64,000 nucleotides of DNA, from positions 52,338,250 to 52,402,249 of the forward strand of contig NC_044562.1 in the NCBI RefSeq assembly GCF_007565055.1. The letters are read 5' to 3'. Positions 61,201-64,000 of this stretch are shown here, one piece after another (within the stretch, counting starts at the first letter, position 1; each line of letters opens with the position of its first letter). Origin of the DNA: Rhinopithecus roxellana (taxonomy: Eukaryota > Chordata > Mammalia > Primates > Cercopithecidae). Position numbers and translations under genes: made by a program. The notes under the pieces were generated by a model. That model ran no database searches and was not told the DNA's origin. It saw only the letters and a program-made list of their open reading frames with translations.

Positions 61201-63312
61201 CCAAGATATTATTGCTATAAACAAAATCAGATTATATAAAACTTTATTTTCATTAATGATCTTCATTTTTTAAAAGAAATAGAGCAAAACAGCTACATAC
61301 CAGTTTTCAATTTGAGCATCACTTTCATGGAGGTGGTTGGCTATAGGTAAAAATAATAAATGTAGAGCACGACTGTTAGTAGGACTATAACTACTATGAT
61401 ACAATTATCAAGAAATCAAATTACCTACAATATTAGAATTAAATGCCTAATATATTAAACACTTATCTTGGTCCATTAAATCTGCATCATTAAAAGTAAT
61501 ATACAGATAGATAAGAACAGGGCCAGGAGCTTTTGAAGGGTGTTTTTGTGTTCTGGCAACATAAACTAACTACTCTCATTTGAGTGCTTAAAATAAAAAA
61601 AAGTATAGGGAACCAATTAAATTTCTTTAGCAGGTTAGAAATAAGTAATGAGGAAGATATGTACCATATATGTAGTACTAATTATTAAATTTAAAAGCTA
61701 TTAATGAATAATATCTTAAGAGGAAAATATGATTTAACATTAAGTGTGATAATAGTATACATCAATTTCTAATGTAGATTTTTTTAAGGTTATAACTGAC
61801 TTTTCACACATATAACTTGAAAACTTCTACTTATTTCAACATAAATTTTCTTTTAAAAATTGCCTTTCAACTTTCTAGTACAACTTTAGCTTAAAGTTCT
61901 AAACAGATATGTGTTGTTAATGTTTAGAGTTAACTTTAGTTCATTTAACTTTTCTAGACAAATATAAAGAATAAAATTAATTATAAACATATCTATTTCA
62001 GCACACATGAATCATTTCTGATCTGCAAAGTCATGACAATTTTGTGTTTCTTTGTACATCCACCAGAAAGGTGCCTAACTCACAGTACTCAGTAATTATT
62101 TACTTAATGACTGGAAATAGCCTTGAAATAATTTTCAGTAAAACAACGTAATAGCTTTACTCTTTCATGAGATTCCTTTTAGGTTCTGGTTTCCAATAAA
62201 ATCATTCAATATTATCAAACTACCAAGGCAAATATCAAAAGTGCAAAGTGCATTTTAATAAGGGATTGACAACATGTTCAACTGTACTGACTGGGAAGCA
62301 GTAAGTTTAAGCTTTTTATAGAGCCTGAAAACATATAAACAGAAATAATAAGAACGAGAATATTCACATATTCCAGAGTTTTAAATGTTAGAAGGTTCTA
62401 AATAGTAATTTACCTTACACATGCATTTAAAACAGCAAAAAATCAAGGACATTAAATTAGATGTATAAATTCACTATTCATCAATTGTAAGCTTTAAAGA
62501 TTTTTTTTAAATTCTTGTTTTTTTAAAAAAAGTGGATATTAATAACTGAGCTATACAGCTATGAATAATCTTATTCAATTTGATCAATGAGCTATAAAAT
62601 AGCTTTAAAAATACCCATAAAATAATTAAAAATTCTTAATTTTTTGTGTGAGAAACCTTTATTATAAATCTACTGGAAAACATTACATAACCTGTAAAAA
62701 TTTTTAAATAGCACAACACACTTTTTAAAATCTAATGCTTTCTGGAATAAACACCAGCATGATTTCTAATAAAATTCTATTAGCTTTGCTATTTTGTCTT
62801 TCCCCTTTAATCTTCTAAAAATCAGGAAAACGGGGAAAAGACAGGAGACACTTAAACACAAAGAGAAAGACAAGCTGCAGCTGTAAGTATGACATAAGTC
62901 TATTTTGCGCTAAAAATAAGCTTCAATTTCATTTTCCCATGTATAAATATTTAAGCGTCCTTCCTTTTTCAGGACATTTCTTCCCTCAGTTATATTACCA
63001 CGGTTTGTTACAAACTGTTCCTTTAAGCATTTAGTACAAGAAAGAAAGATGGACACTTCAAATGGTTCTTCAGAGTCATCCCTACATATATCCTACAGAC
63101 TATGACTAGATTATTAACATAGAAAGGTAATGTGAAATGTACGTGAGTCATTTTCAAGACCCTTAAATTTAGGTTGAGGATCATAAACCTGAGCTTTCTC
63201 ATTTTTTTAAAATTTGAAAACTAAACAAAAATACAGTTCTTCCAAACAAACATACCTTCAGCTCCCAATGACAAATCATCTTCAAAACTTCCTCCATTTC
63301 TCACAAGCACAC
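31106..63312 (-). CDS. ITPRID2: ITPRID2 (SSFA2/KRAP), 3' fourteen coding exons, N-terminus outside window
   Basis: IP3-receptor-interacting, actin-associated scaffold. In the known family it sits with actin below the plasma membrane and holds the IP3 receptors that are competent to release calcium. Fourteen exons on the minus strand join in frame: 63312-63256, 61340-61301, 61214-61116, 59531-59323, 58461-57761, 50279-50207, 45974-45886, 44608-43397, 40876-40799, 40719-40592, 40182-40032, 38884-38819, 37536-37072 and 31210-31106. Each has an AG acceptor, a GT donor and matching phase. They encode 1156 complete codons plus TAA. I recognise the protein from stretches such as [20 protein letters not shown] and the C-terminal coiled coil. 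Residue numbers in the exon entries assume a total length of 1259. The paralogues ITPRID1 and TESPA1 share only parts of this layout, so confidence in ITPRID2 is high. No frameshift or premature stop is seen. Confidence 0.95.
31289..31703 (+). mobile_element. L1 3' end, antisense in ITPRID2 intron, with target duplication
   Basis: The insert (31299-31693) carries the end of ORF2 (actatgcagccataaaaaag), the 3' UTR G-rich tract, tgtaacaaacctgcac and a long interrupted A-tail. It is flanked by caaatagcat at 31289-31298 and 31694-31703. Its start lies 88 bases upstream, in gene direction, of the last coding exon. Confidence 0.9.
33171..33487 (-). mobile_element. Alu (S-like), antisense, with 13-bp target duplication
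   Basis: The Alu is 33184-33474, and gtttcataaaata flanks both sides (33171-33183 and 33475-33487). Full length; in the gene's own direction it reads as sense Alu. Confidence 0.93.
33785..33875 (+). repeat. L2-like 3' end
   Basis: gcatacagtaagaactcagtg and gaatgaatgaatcaatga give the typical L2 tail. Short. Confidence 0.45.
36538..36723 (-). mobile_element. 5'-truncated Alu, antisense, with 9-bp target duplication
   Basis: The body (36547-36714) has only the tail and part of the right monomer. Flanked by aaaatgcag at 36538-36546 and 36715-36723. The short length is due to 5' truncation at insertion, not later loss. Confidence 0.88.
37072..37536 (-). CDS. ITPRID2: ITPRID2 coding exon, about residues 1071-1225
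   Basis: 465 nt, 155 codons, phase 0 at both ends. The acceptor is tatgatctccag. The donor is GAG|gtgggt. A second GT four bases on (gtgg|gtaaaa) would read into a stop two codons later if spliced to the 31210 exon. It begins [20 protein letters not shown], continues with an acidic/Ser/Pro-rich segment ([20 protein letters not shown]), and ends [15 protein letters not shown], a final helix that the last coding exon continues. Confidence 0.95.
37992..38285 (-). mobile_element. Alu (S-like), antisense, first of a tandem pair
   Basis: T-tail at 37992 and end tggcc at 38281-38285. The next Alu begins at once, in the same orientation. The 89-codon plus frame inside is Alu-derived. Confidence 0.92.
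38286..38577 (-). mobile_element. Old Alu (J-like), antisense, second of a tandem pair
   Basis: More diverged than its partner (ttgactaggctggtctcaaa, cagccacttaaataaagtgc). The younger S-like Alu probably inserted at the edge of this older one. Confidence 0.88.
38819..38884 (-). CDS. ITPRID2: ITPRID2 small coding exon, about residues 1049-1070
   Basis: 66 nt, 22 codons, phase 0 at both ends. The acceptor is ttaccttttcag and the donor is CCA|gtaagc. It encodes [20 protein letters not shown] plus EP. The SRSADNLS stretch is another basic/Ser motif. Its symmetric phase makes it a candidate cassette exon. Confidence 0.92.
38885..40031 (-). other. ITPRID2: ITPRID2 intron
   Basis: 1147 bases, no Alu. 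Alternating purine-pyrimidine (TG/TA) microsatellite stretches are at 38905-38960 and about 39530-39570. Confidence 0.85.
40032..40182 (-). CDS. ITPRID2: ITPRID2 coding exon, coiled coil, about residues 998-1048
   Basis: 151 nt. The acceptor is ataccaatag and the donor is ATG|gtacgc. It encodes [20 protein letters not shown] and then [18 protein letters not shown]. This is the strongest coiled-coil stretch of the protein, with Leu every three to four residues. It closes with [11 protein letters not shown], a basic Ser-rich tail, and ends in phase 0. Confidence 0.95.
40592..40719 (-). CDS. ITPRID2: ITPRID2 coding exon, coiled coil, about residues 956-998
   Basis: 128 nt. The acceptor is aatgcattctag and the donor is AAG|gtaaaa. 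It encodes [20 protein letters not shown] and continues [20 protein letters not shown]. Regularly spaced Leu/Met gives a heptad-like pattern. It leaves AG of a split Arg codon. Confidence 0.95.
40799..40876 (-). CDS. ITPRID2: ITPRID2 coding exon, about residues 930-955
   Basis: 78 nt, phase 0 at both ends. The acceptor is ttttttgaag and the donor is GAA|gtaagt. It encodes [20 protein letters not shown] and then VLPLYE. It links two helical segments, and its symmetric phase means it could be skipped without a frameshift. Only 79 bases separate it from the next exon. Confidence 0.92.
41528..41705 (+). mobile_element. Partial old Alu / right-monomer fragment
   Basis: Shows tgcagtcccagcactttggg, ggagttcaaggctgcaggga and gtgggcgacaaacag before an (aaaac)n tail. 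The left part is missing or rearranged. Confidence 0.75.
42456..42782 (+). mobile_element. Young AluY with 14-bp target duplication
   Basis: The Alu is 42470-42768, full length, with many intact CpG sites (ggccaggcgcggtggctcac). Flanked by aaaagtgacaagac at 42456-42469 and 42769-42782. Low divergence implies recent insertion. Frames of 72-87 codons inside it on the other strand are Alu-derived. Confidence 0.95.
43397..44608 (-). CDS. ITPRID2: ITPRID2 largest coding exon, about residues 526-929
   Basis: 1212 nt, 404 open codons, phase 0 at both ends. The acceptor is cttttcacag and the donor is CAG|gtatga. It begins [20 protein letters not shown]. It runs through an acidic Ser-rich segment and a basic block around 44050-43980 ([24 protein letters not shown]), which resembles a 14-3-3/kinase-type RRSQSLP motif. 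A Cys/His/Pro-rich segment follows, and the exon ends [20 protein letters not shown], the first helix of the C-terminal coiled-coil region. It is the longest uninterrupted coding stretch in the window. Confidence 0.97.
44609..45885 (-). other. ITPRID2: ITPRID2 intron
   Basis: 1277 bases. A pyrimidine-rich stretch at about 44750-45300 and an L2-like stretch at 45415-45545. Free open frames here on both strands have no family resemblance. Confidence 0.85.
45415..45545 (+). repeat. L2-like fragment
   Basis: Shows actatacgtttcttgacgat, then cacagcctagtgtaaaaatc. Resembles an L2 3' end; tentative. Confidence 0.35.
45886..45974 (-). CDS. ITPRID2: ITPRID2 coding exon, about residues 496-525
   Basis: 89 nt. 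The acceptor is aaattcatag and the donor is CAG|gtaaaa. It encodes [20 protein letters not shown] and then [10 protein letters not shown]. The [10 protein letters not shown] stretch (basic residue two before a Ser) looks like a kinase target, which is an inference only. It ends in phase 0 and joins VQESLQ of the next exon. Confidence 0.93.
46434..46736 (+). mobile_element. AluY-like with a small internal rearrangement
   Basis: Full length, but the segment after tttgggaggccg (about 46475-46510) reads aaagtgctcccaaatggatc in place of the usual aggcgggcggatcac. The inserted piece looks like a locally inverted copy of gcactttgggag. Confidence 0.9.
47560..47635 (+). repeat. L2-like 3' end
   Basis: Shows tttgtatcccagtacctaga and caataaatgtttgctgagtc, then aatcaatga, the classic L2 tail. 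Confidence 0.55.
47930..48065 (+). repeat. MIR SINE fragment
   Basis: Shows ggcctgggttcaagttcttt, cctctgcaaaatgagataat and tctcacaggactacttcaga, the MIR 3' order. Confidence 0.65.
49544..49879 (-). mobile_element. AluYR-like (Old World monkey type), antisense, with 15-bp target duplication
   Basis: The Alu is 49559-49864; accagtatatttttc flanks it at 49544-49558 and 49865-49879. Little diverged. Differences from human AluY include gccgcccaggc, cacctcgcctggctagtttt, tgtattttttagtagagaca, gcccgtctcggcct and ggcttgagccacc. I associate this set with cercopithecine AluYR elements. Confidence 0.93.
50207..50279 (-). CDS. ITPRID2: ITPRID2 coding exon, about residues 472-495
   Basis: 73 nt. The acceptor is ctcttctttag and the donor is GGG|gtaagt. 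It encodes [18 protein letters not shown] and then LTKSKR, leaving one base (G) that the next exon completes to Asp. It lies alone between a 7.5-kb and a 4.2-kb intron. Confidence 0.93.
50531..50642 (+). repeat. Imperfect direct repeat, copy A
   Basis: 112 bases matching copy B at 51202-51313 with an offset of 671. Shared runs include aaagaacatcctagt and gggttttcaaccttgaa. Not part of any element I recognise. Confidence 0.75.
51202..51313 (+). repeat. Imperfect direct repeat, copy B
   Basis: Partner of 50531-50642, in the same orientation. The sequence between the two (about 560 bases) shows no recognised element. Confidence 0.75.
51897..52087 (-). mobile_element. Partial Alu, antisense, internally deleted
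   Basis: T-run and ttgagaccaggtt, then jumps to the right-monomer sequence (gtatttttggtagagctggg, ccatgttgcccaggctgggg) and ends cacccggc. The middle of the element is missing. Confidence 0.8.
53409..53718 (-). mobile_element. Old Alu (J-like), antisense
   Basis: Both monomers are recognisable but diverged (ttgaaacaaggtctcgttct, cacacagtgctgggattaca). Ends gcccagcc. Confidence 0.9.
54828..55130 (+). mobile_element. Alu (S-like), plus strand
   Basis: Full length, starting ggctgggtgcggtggctcac, with the middle A-rich linker and an A-rich tail ending gaaagaaat. No clean target duplication seen. Confidence 0.92.
56890..57005 (+). repeat. MIR-like fragment
   Basis: Shows cctcagtttcctcatgtaca, aaatgagaccac and cagcacagggtagacgcttg. 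Good resemblance to a MIR 3' end. Confidence 0.6.
57340..57430 (-). repeat. MIR-like fragment
   Basis: Shows gcccaaaggcatacagtcat and ggcagacagaactcaaaccc, a MIR landmark pair. Strand uncertain. Confidence 0.4.
57761..58461 (-). CDS. ITPRID2: ITPRID2 large coding exon, about residues 239-471
   Basis: 701 nt. The acceptor is cttttgatag and the donor is GAG|gtaagt. It starts [20 protein letters not shown], the end of the conserved N-terminal region. It then becomes a long Ser/Glu/Lys-rich, apparently disordered segment with a basic [10 protein letters not shown] patch and many likely phosphorylation sites, and ends [12 protein letters not shown]. No stop or frameshift is seen over 233 codons. 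The intron before it is 861 bases and the one after it is 7481 bases, the longest in the window. Confidence 0.96.
58462..59322 (-). other. ITPRID2: ITPRID2 intron with a G10 run
   Basis: 861-base intron without recognised interspersed repeats. A homopolymer G run at about 58851-58861 and an AT-rich stretch at 58480-58540 are the only low-complexity features. Confidence 0.85.
59323..59531 (-). CDS. ITPRID2: ITPRID2 coding exon, core of the IP3-receptor-binding region, about residues 168-238
   Basis: 209 nt. The acceptor is ttttttgtag. The donor is ACAA|gtaagg, chosen over the later AAG|gttttt because it alone gives the in-frame Ser-Arg-Phe-Arg junction with the next exon. It encodes [20 protein letters not shown], then SKIPSRFF and [17 protein letters not shown]. 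The adjacent Phe-Phe pair is at 59425-59420. From memory, a Phe pair at this place in KRAP (reported near residues 202/203) is needed to bind IP3 receptors; my count puts it at 204/205, so the numbering is approximate. Confidence 0.95.
59532..61115 (-). other. ITPRID2: ITPRID2 intron
   Basis: Holds one old Alu (60380-60680) next to a G-run (60359-60374). The rest is unremarkable. Confidence 0.85.
60380..60680 (-). mobile_element. Old Alu (J-like), antisense
   Basis: T-rich start after a G-run, tttgagacagcgtctcactc, and end gtgcctgac. Diverged; no clear target duplication. Confidence 0.9.
61116..61214 (-). CDS. ITPRID2: ITPRID2 coding exon, about residues 135-168
   Basis: 99 nt. The acceptor is ttgtttatag and the donor is AAG|gtaact. 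It encodes a basic stretch ([20 protein letters not shown]) followed by a Ser/Thr/Gly-rich linker, and ends with AG of a split Ser codon. It precedes the acidic ELYEEDPEE helix of the receptor-binding region. Confidence 0.93.
61301..61340 (-). CDS. ITPRID2: ITPRID2 coding exon, about residues 122-134
   Basis: 40 nt, very short. The acceptor is tttacctatag and the donor is CTG|gtatgt. Read after the G of the previous exon it gives [13 protein letters not shown] and leaves TG, which the next exon completes to Cys. Only 86 bases separate it from the next exon. It was too short to show as a free open frame and was placed by phase and splice sites. Confidence 0.9.
61341..63255 (-). other. ITPRID2: ITPRID2 intron
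   Basis: AT-rich intron with no Alu or L1 recognised. A short L2-like stretch is at about 62045-62120. Nothing else stands out. Confidence 0.85.
63256..63312 (-). CDS. ITPRID2: ITPRID2 coding exon, about residues 104-121
   Basis: 57 nt. The acceptor is tttctttcag and the donor is AAG|gtatgt. It enters with two bases of a split codon and leaves with one, so its length is a multiple of three. It encodes [18 protein letters not shown], an acidic segment at the start of the IP3-receptor-binding region. This is the most 5' exon in the window; no further coding exon is visible between 63313 and 64000. Confidence 0.92.
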
Positions 63313-64000
63313 CTGAAAGAAACATCTGAAAACTCATCCTGGTGTTTTGTTCCTCTCTACCCTCATATAAAATCACTATTTTAGTTAAAACAAATTCACC
63401 CAGCAAAATATCTTATACAGTAAAATGTTTCAGACTTGAACGTACTCAGACATTATTCTGATTATATAACTTCAAGAAGCAGGTATACGCTTTTCCTTTA
63501 ACGTAAAGAAACCACTTTTCCAGCAACATAAAGTTGTCAGAAGCCAACCTACAGGCTGTTTTAAACTCACATTTTTAAAGATGTTCAATTAGATTACATA
63601 CCAATAGTTTCATGGAAAACCAGATTCTGGAGCAAATATTCTTCTTATCCATCTCATATTAAGTCAGGAGCTGGATTTTCCTGACACTGTAAACGTATTT
63701 TTATATGCCTTGCCACTACCTGCACATGCTTGTTGTACTTTGAACTTTAGAATTCTGTCTTGAACAGGTGGTAAAATTTTAGGTGTGGCAATTTCAGTTA
63801 ATGTAAGCAAAGAAATGCTGCACTAAAGTTGACTCAACTTTTGTTCACTCAAGTATTTTCCTTATATTTGCATATATTTATATTTAATTAGTCTTTATAA
63901 TATCTAACTGGACAATAAAGAGGTAAGTTTCACGCTGTGAAAAGGCTAGGCAATTTGCTTAAACTCCCTACTGTTTTACAGTTTACAACAAAGTTTCTCC

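Noticed and set aside
1..64000. A new defence, mobile or regulatory system
   Set aside because: The window is explained by one known gene, its introns and common primate repeats. The remaining unexplained pieces are small and are listed as findings.

Overview
The window is nuclear DNA from a primate. It is AT-rich, intron-bearing and dense in Alu, L1, Tigger, MIR/L2 and MaLR elements. One Alu (49559-49864) carries a set of changes that I associate with the cercopithecine AluYR group and not with human AluY. The likely source is therefore an Old World monkey; this is an inference from one element.

The only protein gene I can support is ITPRID2 (formerly SSFA2; KRAP), read on the minus strand from the right edge down to about 28930. 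Fourteen coding exons (63312 down to 31106) join in frame with consensus GT/AG sites. They give 1156 complete codons plus a stop. The protein start, roughly the first 100 residues if the protein has the usual length near 1259, and the promoter lie beyond base 64000. The product tethers IP3 receptors to actin. Its parts here are an N-terminal IP3-receptor-binding region (exons 63312-59323), a long low-complexity Ser/Glu-rich middle (two big exons, 701 and 1212 nt), and a C-terminal coiled-coil region (exons 40876-31106). The stop codon is in the penultimate exon and the 3' UTR is spliced; the terminal exon is 30105 to about 28930. Skipping the penultimate exon would give a different in-frame C-terminus.

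Bases 1-28930 lie downstream of the gene. I see no convincing gene there. The region holds an L1 3' end with a clean 14-bp target duplication (2896-3733), MaLR-type LTR fragments (9917-10445), an Alu whose tail has grown into a 385-base GA-rich tract (10651-11293), two Tigger fossils (12643-13088 and 14755-15385), a 109-bp tandem repeat touching the first Tigger end, an old L1 split by an Alu (19430-20945), and several single Alus. Two exon-like open blocks on the minus strand (17133-16878 and 16716-16579) join in frame and are the least explained feature of this half.

Bases 28930-64000 are the gene itself. Its introns carry about a dozen Alus, an antisense L1 3' end lying 88 bases before the last coding exon, and a 112-base imperfect direct repeat (50531 and 51202). 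I found no tRNA, rRNA, CRISPR array or operon-like structure, and nothing that qualifies as a new biological system.
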